Source: Methanofollis formosanus
GTDB lineage: Archaea; Halobacteriota; Methanomicrobia; Methanomicrobiales; Methanofollaceae
Assembly: GCF_019633745.1 (NCBI RefSeq)
Contig: NZ_CP037968.1
Coordinates: forward strand, 1-64,000
DNA length: 64,000 bases
Reading direction: 5' to 3'
Part shown: positions 25,495-35,811 of the stretch, one piece after another
Layout of the letters: each line of letters starts with the position of its first letter
Position numbering within the stretch: the first letter of the stretch is position 1
Position numbers and translations under genes: made by a program
Notes under the pieces: generated by a model
Told to the model about the DNA's origin: nothing
The model's input: the letters and a program-made list of their open reading frames with translations, nothing else
Database searches by the model: none

Positions 25495-26730
25495 TTATTT
25501 CCTGCGTCTCTTTGACTTCTTCGGTTTTCTCGATTTTTTCGCGGGTTCTTTCTTTATGCTCTCCTTCTTCTCGTTCTCGACAAAATATTCGAGGAGGATC
25601 CGCGTCTTGCGTGTGCCGAGGGACGGTTGGGTGCCCTCGAGCCAGAGGAAGAAGCCGGCCATATGCGGCGTGCGTCTGCTCTCGTACTTGAACCCGCCAG
25701 CCTTTGCCGGCACCATCTTGAAATACTCTTTCTTGTTCCGCGTCCTGAAGTACAGAATCGGGCGGCACTCGGGGAGGTTGACGGCGAAGATCACCTTGGA
25801 GAAACGTTTCATCACTTCCTCATAGGTGATGGGTTCGCCCTTGATCGTGACCGTGGTGGACTGGAAGAGGGACTTGATCGCCGGTGGGTGGAGGGCGCCA
25901 AAGACGATCTTCTTGACGATCGGCGGGATCTCGTCCGGGGCGGTCAGCGCCTCGCAGGACGCCCCTTCATCCATCAGTTTGATCATCTGTTCCCGGCGCT
26001 GGTCATGGAGTTCGCGGTAATCGAAGGGACGTTTCGGGTGGACGTCGCCGAGCGGGATCAGTTTCGGGTGGGCAATCGGTTTTCTCGGCCTGTATCTTAT
26101 ATCCCGCGGGTTGAGTGTCTTCTTGATCTCCTCGCACGACGAGGTGACGATCAGGACCGAGTCGGGCTCATTCATGATCCGCTGGACGATGGCGTTCCTT
26201 GAGATGTCCACCGACGAGATGAGGATGAATGGTACGATGGGCTGACCGTAGAGATAGCCGATGAGCCGTTTCTTAAAGACGATCTCCTGTTCAAAATCTT
26301 TGAGGTCGGTGGGGGAGGTGATGATCTCCGCGAAGGCGACGGTGTTCTGCTGGTCGATGAGGAGGAGGTCGACCTCTGCAAGGTCCTGACCGTTGCCTCT
26401 CACCTTGATATCGCCGTAGTTTGAGTAGAAGGTCCCGTTCTGGTTTTGTGAGATCTTGTGTCTGGTGTAGGGAGCGTCGGCCCCCTTCCTGATCACGCCC
26501 TTGACAAAGTCGCACTTGGAGGCCGCCAGGATCATCATCTCGTAGATGAGTCCCTCGTACCACCGCCCCTCTGCGGTCCGCATCAGGGAGATGTCCTCAG
26601 AAAACAAATATTTTTTCTCAGATTTCCGGAGATGCCTGGTTGCCTTCAGGGCGAGTGCGTGTGTCGGGGCAATGGTATGGAAATTTTTCCGCAGCCACTC
26701 GATCATCTCCAGCCCGTTATTGAATGCCAT
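25495..26730 (-). CDS. Uncharacterised protein with a degenerate PD-(D/E)XK nuclease-like core
   Basis: Protein of 411 residues. Residues 57-140 resemble a restriction-endonuclease fold: E59 in WYEGLIYEMM, then GDIKVRGNGQDLAEVDLLLI with E119/D121, then VAFAEI with E135 where the usual lysine two residues on is I137. A region with TYEEVMKRFSKVIFAVNLPE and FFLWLEGTQPSLGTRKTRI follows, and the last 25 residues are Lys/Arg-rich (possible nucleic-acid contact). No domain was recognised with certainty; the nuclease-fold idea is inference. Divergent TATA-like TTTGTATAAACG lies upstream. Stand-alone gene, with no methylase or helicase partner. Confidence 0.7.
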   Translation of the reverse strand: MAFNNGLEMIEWLRKNFHTIAPTHALALKATRHLRKSEKKYLFSEDISLMRTAEGRWYEGLIYEMMILAASKCDFVKGVIRKGADAPYTRHKISQNQNGTFYSNYGDIKVRGNGQDLAEVDLLLIDQQNTVAFAEIITSPTDLKDFEQEIVFKKRLIGYLYGQPIVPFILISSVDISRNAIVQRIMNEPDSVLIVTSSCEEIKKTLNPRDIRYRPRKPIAHPKLIPLGDVHPKRPFDYRELHDQRREQMIKLMDEGASCEALTAPDEIPPIVKKIVFGALHPPAIKSLFQSTTVTIKGEPITYEEVMKRFSKVIFAVNLPECRPILYFRTRNKKEYFKMVPAKAGGFKYESRRTPHMAGFFLWLEGTQPSLGTRKTRILLEYFVENEKKESIKKEPAKKSRKPKKSKRRRK

Positions 26731-26788
26731 TGGATTTCCTGTCTTCCCGTTTTGTGATCTGCCTTTTTGTATAAACGTTTATGGATGT

Positions 26789-27757
26789 TCAGTCTGTTGC
26801 ATCCTTCTCAAGCACCAGAACCCGGCGAGTGAGGCTTTTGTGCACCCGCTGTTCGTGGTACTGCAGGACGGTGAAGTGACGGCCGGCGATCTCCCTGATG
26901 TCGCGGTGGGCGATAACGACCGCCCGGCGTCCGTCTTTGAGCACCCGCCTGATCTCGGTGAGAGATCCTTCGTACAACCGGTTCAGGCTCTCGGCTTTGA
27001 TGCAGACCGACTGGCCGTACGGCAGGTCGGTGACCACGGCGTCGAACGAGGCGTCGCAGGCCGGGAGGGCGGTGGCGTCGGCGACGAGGAGGTCGGCGGA
27101 GGGGACGTTCCGCTCTGCTCCTCTCACCATGAAGAGGTCAGCGTCGCTGCCGAGTATTCTGGCCCCGACCAACCGCCCTTCCTCGAGCATCCCGCCGGTG
27201 CCGCAGAAGGGGTCGTACATCACCTCGCCGGGTACGACGAGCGAGAGGTTCACCATCGCCCGCGCCATCCTGGGCATCATGACGCCGGGGTGGAAGAAGG
27301 GCCTGGTGATCGGTCGCCTCTCCTCGTAGGTGCTGCGAAGTCCCCCTACGAGGACGCGGCCGAAATAGCAACGGTCTTCGGATATGACGGCCCTGAAGAC
27401 GACTTCCGGCGATTTCAGCGAGACCGGACCCCTGACATGGCTCCCGATCAGGCGCTCGAGGGAGAGCTGCGGGGGATGACCGGCGGCGCCGTCGACCACC
27501 TTGACCCGCGCGGCGAAGGGGCGGTCGGTCTCGATCGCCAGGTCGTCGAGGAGGGCGGCGAGCGCGTCGGCGGTCGGTTCGCACTCGCCGAGGTACTCCA
27601 TCACCGTGTGGGTGAGGGCCAGTCGGTCGGTCGCCGCCGGGTCGGGACACTCCGCCACCGCCACCCTGGTCCGCCTGTCGGTGATCCGGCCCACACATTC
27701 CAGTTCGGCGAAGGGGAGGGTCGGGTGTTCCCCTGAGAGCTCGAAGAGCAATTTCAT
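26789..27757 (-). CDS. Trm-G10-like tRNA (guanine-N2) methyltransferase
   Basis: Protein of 322 residues with an SAM-dependent RNA methylase fold. The SAM motif is VMYDPFCGTGGMLEEG; the catalytic motif IV is VVTDLPYGQS, close to the (N/D)PPYG of N2-guanine methylases; SRPITRPFFHPGVMMPRMARAMVN-like substrate loop precedes. The N-terminal 100 residues replace or degenerate a THUMP domain (LSGEHPTLPFAELECVGRI at the start fits the TIGR01177/Trm-G10 pattern). It probably dimethylates G10 of tRNA. The neighbour on the divergent side carries the archaeosine synthase core, also a tRNA-modifying activity. Confidence 0.82.
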   Translation of the reverse strand: MKLLFELSGEHPTLPFAELECVGRITDRRTRVAVAECPDPAATDRLALTHTVMEYLGECEPTADALAALLDDLAIETDRPFAARVKVVDGAAGHPPQLSLERLIGSHVRGPVSLKSPEVVFRAVISEDRCYFGRVLVGGLRSTYEERRPITRPFFHPGVMMPRMARAMVNLSLVVPGEVMYDPFCGTGGMLEEGRLVGARILGSDADLFMVRGAERNVPSADLLVADATALPACDASFDAVVTDLPYGQSVCIKAESLNRLYEGSLTEIRRVLKDGRRAVVIAHRDIREIAGRHFTVLQYHEQRVHKSLTRRVLVLEKDATD

Positions 27758-27782
27758 GGCTACCCATTATTAAGGGATTCTC

Positions 27783-27792
27783 AGATATATAG
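27783..27792 (+). promoter_or_regulatory. TATA box upstream of the DUF5591 gene
   Basis: GATATATAGA in the short divergent gap. Its position makes transcription begin past 27797, favouring the later start at 27881. Confidence 0.45.
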
Positions 27793-27880
27793 AGGCGTGC
27801 AAAGCAGTACGGCCGGAACCGATGACAAAACCAGTCCGTTCTCTCCACAAACCCCCACTCGGGGTGCGTCCAACGCTCCA

Positions 27881-28465
27881 ATGCCGCCGGCGATTGCCAC
27901 CGGCACTCCCCCGTTCTTCAAACCCGAGTTCGAGGAGGCCTACCAGTATATCCTCAGGCATTATCCGGTCCCCGAGCGGGAGGTGGCCGTCTTTCTCCCC
28001 TGTTCGGTCCACAAGCCGTACAGCACCAGCCCGAGCCACCGACTCTTCGACCGGGTGATCGCCTCGGCCCTGCCCGAGGAGCGGGTGCACCGGGTGGTCT
28101 TCGGCACCTGCGGGGTGGTGCCGCGGGAACTCGAACTGATGTATCCCTATGCCTCGTACCGGTACATGCTCGGCCGCTCTCCCGACCCGGCGGTCCACGA
28201 GTCGTTTCTGCGGATCGAGACTGTCCGTCTGGAAGGATATCTCAGAAAGACGGAAAGGACGTACCGGCACCGCGTGGCCTACTGCCTCGGCGAGTTTCGG
28301 AAAGCGATGCGAGCGGCATCGGCCCGCACCGGCATCCCGGTCACCCTCGTGCCGTCCGACGAGACCATCACGGCGTGCAGGGATCCGGCGGCACGGTTCC
28401 CTGACGGGAGCCTGAGCAGGAAGGAGTACCTGGAGGAGTTTGCGGCGGTGCTCAGGGGTTTGTGA
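27881..28465 (+). CDS. Stand-alone DUF5591 protein with archaeosine synthase (ArcS) core motif
   Basis: 194 residues from ATG 27881; a GTG at 27797 would add 28 residues of low-complexity sequence and lies too near the TATA box. Residues 40-53 read PCSVHKPYSTSPSH, which fits the ArcS signature PC-x3-KPY-x2-S-x2-H exactly. ArcS adds lysine to the preQ0 base at tRNA position 15 on the way to archaeosine. Full-length ArcS is much longer, with TGT-like and PUA domains; here only the core is present, so this is a split or minimal form whose partner domains should be encoded elsewhere. Next to a tRNA methylase gene. Confidence 0.8.
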   Translation: MPPAIATGTPPFFKPEFEEAYQYILRHYPVPEREVAVFLPCSVHKPYSTSPSHRLFDRVIASALPEERVHRVVFGTCGVVPRELELMYPYASYRYMLGRSPDPAVHESFLRIETVRLEGYLRKTERTYRHRVAYCLGEFRKAMRAASARTGIPVTLVPSDETITACRDPAARFPDGSLSRKEYLEEFAAVLRGL

Positions 28466-28570
28466 CCCGGTCAAACCCGGTTGTCCACGACCCTGCGCAT
28501 CGTGCCGGTGCGCCCGACGCGGCCGAGGGCGCCAAGGACTCTTCCGCACGTGAAGATTTCATCAGAAAGA

Positions 28571-28612
28571 TTTTCATCGCCCATACTTGAGCCCGAGGTT
28601 CATGCCTGATTA
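28571..28612 (-). repeat. D-type hairpin repeat
   Basis: CATACTTGAGCCCGAGGTTC followed by ATGCCTGAT; one base off the usual GCATAC. Confidence 0.6.
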
Positions 28613-28888
28613 CTATGAAAATGATCCTGACGATCCTCTCTTCAGGTTTGCATGAGAGTTTGAACTCGCCATATCCCGTTGAAGCCGATATGCAGGGGAT
28701 AAAAAAATTCTTCTGATGGAATCGGCCGCCCCCGTCGTCGAGATTTCCCTGCCATCTCGCGCCGGGGGGTTGCACCCGCCGGACCCCCCACGACGAAGAT
28801 AGCCGAGGGGCAGCATGATGCTCGACTTCGATTCACTCCTCGAATACAAGGATGAGGGTCAAGAATCGATCCAGATCTGATCTGATAT

Positions 28889-28943
28889 TTTCATCGCGTA
28901 TGCTTGAGGCGGGCGCTCGCCTCATGAAAAATTCTACAGAGCC
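28889..28943 (-). repeat. D-type 3'-end hairpin repeat with GAGGCG/CGCCTC stem
   Basis: A perfect 6-bp stem with 6-base loop, bounded by ATTCTACAGAGCC. Downstream of dnaJ and oriented away from it. Confidence 0.7.
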
Positions 28944-29063
28944 GATAAAAGCAATGGTCCTGGAAAAAAGACGTTCAAGTACTTCGAAAACGTCTCCAGC
29001 ATCTCTATGCTGAGAGACAATCGAAACAGCGCCGCGACAGAATGACGAGAACGTACGACGGAG

Positions 29064-29071
29064 AAAAAAAA
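29064..29071 (-). terminator. T-run terminator of the grpE-dnaK-dnaJ operon
   Basis: Eight A on the plus strand about 10 bp after the dnaJ stop. Confidence 0.5.
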
Positions 29072-29081
29072 CGAGGGGGCC

Positions 29082-30221
29082 CTACTCCTCAGACCCGCCC
29101 CGCATCTTATCGACGAAGTCCTTGAAGAACCCCTTCTTCTCAGAACTCTTCTTCTCGAGTTCAAGGAGCTTCTCGTAGAGTTCCTTCTCTTCGTCGGAGA
29201 GTTTCTTGGGCACGACAAGCCGCACCCGCACCAGGAGGTCGCCGGGCCTGCCCCGCCGCCGCACCCCCTCGCCGGGAATCCGGAGGGCCGTGCCGTGCTG
29301 GATCCCGGCCGGGATCTTCAGTTCGACGGTGCGTTCGTCGATGGTCTTCACCTCCACCTTCGACCCGACCGCCGCCTGTGCCGGGGTGACCTTCACCTCG
29401 GTCTCCAGGTTGTCACCGGTGCGGACAAACTTCGGGTGCTCCTCGACCAGCACCTCGACGTACAGGTCGCCGACCGGTGCGCCGTAATCCCCGGCCTCGC
29501 CGTATCCTTCCATCCTGAGACGGATGCCGGTATACGCACCCGCCGGTATGTGGACCGTGACCTTCCGCTTCACCCTGGTGTGGCCGCTCCCGCCGCACTT
29601 CGAGCAGGGTTCCTCTGGAGTCTTCCCCCTGCCGTTGCAGGACGGACAGGTGCTCATCCTCACGAACTGCCCGAAGATCGACTGGCTCACCTGCCGGATC
29701 TGCCCGCTCCCGCCGCACTTCGAGCAGGTGCGCATCTTCTTCGTCTTGCTCCCGGTCCCGTCGCAGTCAGGACAGGCCTCGCTGTGGTAGACCTCCACCT
29801 CGCGGTCGACCCCGAAGACGGCGTCCCTGAGGCTGATCTTCATCCTGAGGAGGAGATCGGCGCCGGGCTTCGGGCCCCTGGGGCCGCCCCCGCCGCCTCC
29901 GCCGAAGAAGGTGTCGAAGATGTCCCCAAACCCGCTGAAGTCTGCCTGGAACCCGCCGCCATATCCGCCGCCGCCCGAGTACGAGCCTTTCGAGGCGTTG
30001 GTGAACGCCTCGTGGCCGATATTGTCATACTGGGCCTTTTTCTGTTCGTCTGAGAGGACCGAATAGGCCTCGTTGATCTCCTTGAATTTCTCTTCTGCGT
30101 CCGGTTCCTTGCAGACATCAGGATGGTACTTGCGTGCAAGGTTGCGGTACGCCTTCTTGATCTCCTGCTGACCGGCATCCCTCGAGACACCGAGGACATC
30201 ATAGTAGCTTCCCGCACTCAT
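29082..30221 (-). CDS. dnaJ: Chaperone protein DnaJ
   Basis: Hsp40 co-chaperone that delivers unfolded clients to DnaK and stimulates its ATPase. 379 residues: J domain (1-70) with the HPD tripeptide in [10 protein letters not shown], Gly/Phe-rich region with [17 protein letters not shown], four zinc-binding CxxCxGxG repeats ([32 protein letters not shown]) and C-terminal substrate-binding domains. Full bacterial-type length. It is last in the grpE-dnaK-dnaJ operon, six bases after the dnaK stop. Confidence 0.97.
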   Translation of the reverse strand: MSAGSYYDVLGVSRDAGQQEIKKAYRNLARKYHPDVCKEPDAEEKFKEINEAYSVLSDEQKKAQYDNIGHEAFTNASKGSYSGGGGYGGGFQADFSGFGDIFDTFFGGGGGGGPRGPKPGADLLLRMKISLRDAVFGVDREVEVYHSEACPDCDGTGSKTKKMRTCSKCGGSGQIRQVSQSIFGQFVRMSTCPSCNGRGKTPEEPCSKCGGSGHTRVKRKVTVHIPAGAYTGIRLRMEGYGEAGDYGAPVGDLYVEVLVEEHPKFVRTGDNLETEVKVTPAQAAVGSKVEVKTIDERTVELKIPAGIQHGTALRIPGEGVRRRGRPGDLLVRVRLVVPKKLSDEEKELYEKLLELEKKSSEKKGFFKDFVDKMRGGSEE

Positions 30222-30227
30222 CGAGGC

Positions 30228-32078
<1,851 letters not shown>

Positions 32079-32091
32079 TGATTATGCTCCT

Positions 32092-32646
32092 TTATTGTTT
32101 TCCTTTGGAGACTGCGACCTTTGCGTGCCTGATGACCTTGTCGTGCATGCAGTAGCCGCGGATGAATTCTTCAACGACTGTGCCTTCCGGGTGGTCGGAC
32201 GGGATGCAGGCCACCGCCTCGTGCTCTTCGGGGTTGAAATCCCGGTTCACGCACTCGATCGGGTTGACCCCGTGTTTTTCCAGGATCCCGGTGAACTCTT
32301 TTCTGATGCTCTCGAGCCCCTCGCGCAGAGAGGCATCGTCGGCCTTCAATGCCCGTTCGAAGTTGTCGGCAACTTCCAGCAGTTCGACGGCAAACTTTTC
32401 GAGCGCGAACTGCCTGTTCTCTTCGGTCTGTCGTGCGGTACGCTTTCTGAAGTTGTCGAAATCCGCGGCGAGACGGAGGCACCGCTGGTTCAGCTCCTCG
32501 GAGGCCTTCTTGAGGTTCTCGTTCTCAGTTCTGAGTTCCTCGTATGCCTCGTCGGCGGCTCCTCCTTCCGTGCCGGTATGCGGGGGGCCGGCCTCTTTCG
32601 GTGCCGTATTTTCTCCGGGCACCTTCCGATTCATATCCGTCTCCAT
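32092..32646 (-). CDS. grpE: Nucleotide exchange factor GrpE
   Basis: 184 residues. It releases ADP from DnaK. N-terminal disordered region, long coiled-coil helix (about 38-95; ELNQRCLRLAADFDNFRKR is the family core), then the beta domain with NPEEHEAVACIPSDHPEGTV and VEEFIRGYCMHDKVIRHAKV. First gene of the operon, 13 bases before dnaK. ATG 32646 follows GAGGATTTCC; ATG 32634 is an alternative. Confidence 0.95.
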   Translation of the reverse strand: METDMNRKVPGENTAPKEAGPPHTGTEGGAADEAYEELRTENENLKKASEELNQRCLRLAADFDNFRKRTARQTEENRQFALEKFAVELLEVADNFERALKADDASLREGLESIRKEFTGILEKHGVNPIECVNRDFNPEEHEAVACIPSDHPEGTVVEEFIRGYCMHDKVIRHAKVAVSKGKQ

Positions 32647-32688
32647 GGAAATCCTCGTAAATGATACAATATCAGTTGCAATGTAGTT

Positions 32689-32700
32689 CTATATATAATT
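32689..32700 (-). promoter_or_regulatory. TATA box of the heat-shock operon
   Basis: On the minus strand AATTATATATAG lies about 45 bp before the grpE start. No CIRCE-type inverted repeat was noticed. Confidence 0.6.
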
Positions 32701-32770
32701 TCTTGTGGGGGCCAGCGATATAGGGATGAAATATCACGGGATTATCAAATCGGAGGAAAAAATATAGTTT

Positions 32771-34132
32771 TTATCGCTTTTCTCTCTTCTTCGGAAGCCT
32801 GATCCCGCACTGCGCCGCGAGTTCCCGCATCTTCGGCGGCGGCTCCTGCCACCGCCAGAGCCCGAGCTCGACGCAGCGCTGCGGGATCCGCTCCTTCTTC
32901 GCCCAGGCGTTGAGGTGTTTTTCCCATCTGGAGACCAGTTCTGGGTGGAGTTCACGCGTCCGCGCCGCCTCGCTCTCCAGCATCGCCGGGCAGAGCCAGC
33001 ACCCCACCCGCTCGAACCCCTCTTCGTAGAGGGGGTTGTACGGCACCTGCCGCCACCAGAGGTACAGGAAGACCTCGAGGGCCCGCCAGTTCCGGACCGG
33101 CGAGATGTTCAACTGCCGCGGGTTGAAGGGGTTCTCGACCACCGGCGGGAGGGTCGAGCGCGAGAAGGACTCGTACCACCGGTTGCCCTGGACGGTGACG
33201 CACGGCCCCTCCCGTTCGAGCCATTCTTTCACCGGCTGAAGTTTGAGCCGCTCGCAGCACCACCGGTCGTCCTTCCTGGGCAGGCCGTACTTTTTTAGCT
33301 CGGACCAGAAGTCAGGGCCGTGGAGCACCTTCTCGATCCCGCACTCCTTCACAAACGCGACCGTCTCCGGGAACTCCACGCCGGTGTTCACATAATAGAC
33401 CTCATCGATCCCGGCCCGCCTCGCGAGTTCGAGGACGACGGTGCTGTCCTTCCCGCCCGAGAACGAGACGTTCGCTCTGGGGCGGTCGTGCATGTGCTGC
33501 CTGATGAACCGGATCGCCGTCCTCTCCAGGTTCTTGAGGTGCTTGGCATTTGCCTTCCCGGTCTCCTCCCAGGAGGGGTCGGGAACCTCGACCGGGTCGA
33601 CCCGCCCGATCTGTTTCACCTTTACCGCACCTTCCCTGAGCGTCCCGACACCGGCGAGGTTGCCCATCCTCACCACCACCGGCCCGTCCGGAAGGTCGGT
33701 CCTGACTGCCACTCTCTTCCCGCCGATCCGCCCCTCGCTGGCGGCGGCATCGGTGATGTCGACGACGTTTCTGGTGATGGAGGGGAGGAGATATGACAGC
33801 GCCTCGAAGGAGAGGTCGAAGGTATAGGTTCTGGAGGCCGGGTCGAAGGTGAGGCGCCCGAAGACGACTCCGTCTGCGATGACCGACTCCGCACGGTCCA
33901 CCCCGCCGATCTTGTTGAAGAGGACCACCTGCGGCAGGCGGTCGGTCCCGAAGCGGTCACGGAGGAGGGAGCGCAGGAGTTCCATGTCGTGGCTGAGCGC
34001 CGGCCTCACATCGTAGGGTTTCTGGAGAGCGACGGCCACGCCTTCGGCTCCGCACCGGCATTTCTTGCCGATGAGAGGGAGGTTGCAGACCGGGCACCAG
34101 TACAGCGTCTTCTTGACGGCGGGTTCCTGCAT
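32771..34132 (-). CDS. PAPS reductase-family protein with N-terminal zinc ribbon
   Basis: Protein of 453 residues. An N-terminal zinc ribbon (YWCPVCNLPLIGKKCRCG), a PUA-like middle region (about 40-205, with GVVFGRLTFDPASRTYTFDL and VRMGNLAGVGTLREG), then a PP-loop domain of the PAPS reductase/ATP-sulfurylase type with NVSFSGGKDSTVVLELARRAG and DDRWCCERLKLQPV. The extra domains make it the archaeal-specific form; sulfonucleotide reduction is not assured, and a role in sulfur transfer to RNA is equally possible. Divergent from purH. Confidence 0.83.
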   Translation of the reverse strand: MQEPAVKKTLYWCPVCNLPLIGKKCRCGAEGVAVALQKPYDVRPALSHDMELLRSLLRDRFGTDRLPQVVLFNKIGGVDRAESVIADGVVFGRLTFDPASRTYTFDLSFEALSYLLPSITRNVVDITDAAASEGRIGGKRVAVRTDLPDGPVVVRMGNLAGVGTLREGAVKVKQIGRVDPVEVPDPSWEETGKANAKHLKNLERTAIRFIRQHMHDRPRANVSFSGGKDSTVVLELARRAGIDEVYYVNTGVEFPETVAFVKECGIEKVLHGPDFWSELKKYGLPRKDDRWCCERLKLQPVKEWLEREGPCVTVQGNRWYESFSRSTLPPVVENPFNPRQLNISPVRNWRALEVFLYLWWRQVPYNPLYEEGFERVGCWLCPAMLESEAARTRELHPELVSRWEKHLNAWAKKERIPQRCVELGLWRWQEPPPKMRELAAQCGIRLPKKREKR

Positions 34133-34222
34133 ATGATCTCAACCCTGTTTGTCGGGCGGCCGGATAAGAAGTTGCATCATGCCCTTGAAAGATATAAGAC
34201 CTCAGAGAGCCACATATACATC

Positions 34223-35707
34223 ATGAAATGGGCACTTCTCTCTGTCTGGGACAAGACCGGGATTGTGGATCTTGCACAGACCCTTGTTGAGAACGGCTAC
34301 CGTATCATCAGTTCGGGGGGGACCGGACGGGCCCTCGGAGAAGCAGGGATCGATTTTGTTGAGGTCTCCGAGTACACGGGCTCGCCAGAGATCATGGGCG
34401 GGAGGGTCAAGACGCTCCACCCGCGCGTCCATGGCGGACTTCTCGGCAGGCCTGACGTGGATGCCGAGATCATGAAGGAACTCGACATCAACCCCATCGA
34501 CCTGGTGGTCGTGAACCTCTATCCCTTCGAGAAAATGGCCGGTGAGAACCTCGGTCTCGACGAACTCATCGAGTACATCGATATCGGCGGCCCGGCGATG
34601 ATCAGGGCGGCGGCCAAGAACTTCAAGTACGTCTCGGTCGCCGTCGACCCGGCCGACTACCCGATGGTGAAGGAAAACGTCACGAATGGCGGTTTCACCT
34701 ACGAGCAGCGGCTCGGACTTGCGAAGAAGGTCTTTGCCCGCACCGCCGCCTACGACGCGGCCATCGCCAACCACCTCCACTCACTCGACGGCGACTTCCC
34801 TGAAGTCTACACCGTGCAGTTCACGAACCGCCGGAGCCTTCGGTACGGCGAGAACCCGCACCAGCAGGCGGCAGTCTACGGCGACCACGGCATCGCCGGC
34901 CAGACGCCGCTCCAGGGCAAGGAGATGTCGTACAACAACTACCTCGACGTCGACGCGGCAGTCTCTCTGCTCCGTGAGTTCGAGGAACCGGCCTCGGTGA
35001 TCGTCAAGCACAACAACCCGTGCGGCGTCGCCATCGGGAAGGACGGGCTCGAGGCCTACCTCGCCGCCCGCGAGGTCGATCCCGTCTCGGCCTACGGTTC
35101 GATCGTGGCCCTCAACACCCCGGTCGACACGCCGATCGCCGAAGAACTCTGCGGCACCTTCGTCGAAGTGATCGTGGCCCCGTCGTACGCTCCCGAGGCC
35201 ATCGAGATCATGAAGAAGAAGCCGAACATGCGGGTGCTCGTCCTGCCCGAGCCGTCCACGGCCGACAGGCTCAGGTCCATCGACGGCGGCGTGCTGGTGC
35301 AGCGGACGCCCGAGCCCAAGGAAGAGTGGAAGGTCGTCTCAGAGCGCGAACCGACGAAGGAAGAGATCGCGGCGATGCACTTTGCGATGAAGGTCTGCAA
35401 GCACACGAAGAGCAACGCGATCATCTATGCCAACGACCATGCCGCCATCGGGATCGGCGCCGGTCAGATGAACCGGGTCGACTCGGCAAAGATCGCCGTC
35501 GAGAAGGCGCGGTCGTCCCTGAAGGGTGCGGTCGTAGCGTCCGACGCGTTCCTGCCTTTCGCCGACACGATGGAAGTCGCCGCAGCGGCCGGGGCGACGG
35601 CCCTCGTGCAGCCGGGCGGTTCGATCCGCGACCAGGAAGTGATCGACGCCGCCAACAAACTGAATGTGGCGATGGTCTTCACCGGCGTGCGGTATTTCAG
35701 GCACTAA
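34223..35707 (+). CDS. purH: PurH, AICAR formyltransferase/IMP cyclohydrolase
   Basis: Catalyses the last two steps of IMP synthesis. 494 residues from ATG 34223; the longer frame to 33989 is antisense to the neighbour. N-terminal IMP cyclohydrolase (MGS-like) domain: ALLSVWDKTGIVDLAQTL, SGGTGRALGEAG, GGRVKTLHPRVHGGLL. C-terminal formyltransferase domain: RYGENPHQQAAVYGD, VIVKHNNPCGVAIG, KSNAIIYANDHAAIGIGAGQMNRVDS and ASDAFLPFADTMEVAAAAG. The enzyme uses 10-formyl-tetrahydrofolate in bacteria; in a methanogen the donor is uncertain. TATA-like CACATATAC is just upstream. Confidence 0.95.
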   Translation: MKWALLSVWDKTGIVDLAQTLVENGYRIISSGGTGRALGEAGIDFVEVSEYTGSPEIMGGRVKTLHPRVHGGLLGRPDVDAEIMKELDINPIDLVVVNLYPFEKMAGENLGLDELIEYIDIGGPAMIRAAAKNFKYVSVAVDPADYPMVKENVTNGGFTYEQRLGLAKKVFARTAAYDAAIANHLHSLDGDFPEVYTVQFTNRRSLRYGENPHQQAAVYGDHGIAGQTPLQGKEMSYNNYLDVDAAVSLLREFEEPASVIVKHNNPCGVAIGKDGLEAYLAAREVDPVSAYGSIVALNTPVDTPIAEELCGTFVEVIVAPSYAPEAIEIMKKKPNMRVLVLPEPSTADRLRSIDGGVLVQRTPEPKEEWKVVSEREPTKEEIAAMHFAMKVCKHTKSNAIIYANDHAAIGIGAGQMNRVDSAKIAVEKARSSLKGAVVASDAFLPFADTMEVAAAAGATALVQPGGSIRDQEVIDAANKLNVAMVFTGVRYFRH

Positions 35708-35724
35708 ACTTTTTCTTCTTTTTT
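35708..35724 (+). terminator. T-rich terminator after purH
   Basis: CTTTTTCTTCTTTTTTCC follows the stop within ten bases. Confidence 0.55.
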
Positions 35725-35811
35725 CCGCCCGGCACCGGCGGGTGCCCGCTCGCCACGGCAGACTTATATCCTCTCATACCATCTCTCGTCGCACTTTGCG
35801 GGGGGTAGTGA

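Larger units (their letters stand above)
28466..29081. repeat. Convergent intergenic block of dispersed repeats
   Basis: No gene. D hairpin (28571), B module with GTTGAAGCCGATATGCAGGG, C/G hairpin (about 28755-28800), then D hairpin (28889). The layout is nearly the reverse complement of 38414-38782. Confidence 0.7.

Noticed and set aside
24171-25691. Many frames of 60-180 codons in the repeat mosaic, some recurring at 28613-28849 and 38429-38819
   Set aside because: They recur because the DNA repeats; frames break at different places in each copy and none has a ribosome-binding site or protein family.
32647-32770. CIRCE/HrcA-type operator before grpE
   Set aside because: No long inverted repeat of the CIRCE type in the upstream region; only a TATA box.
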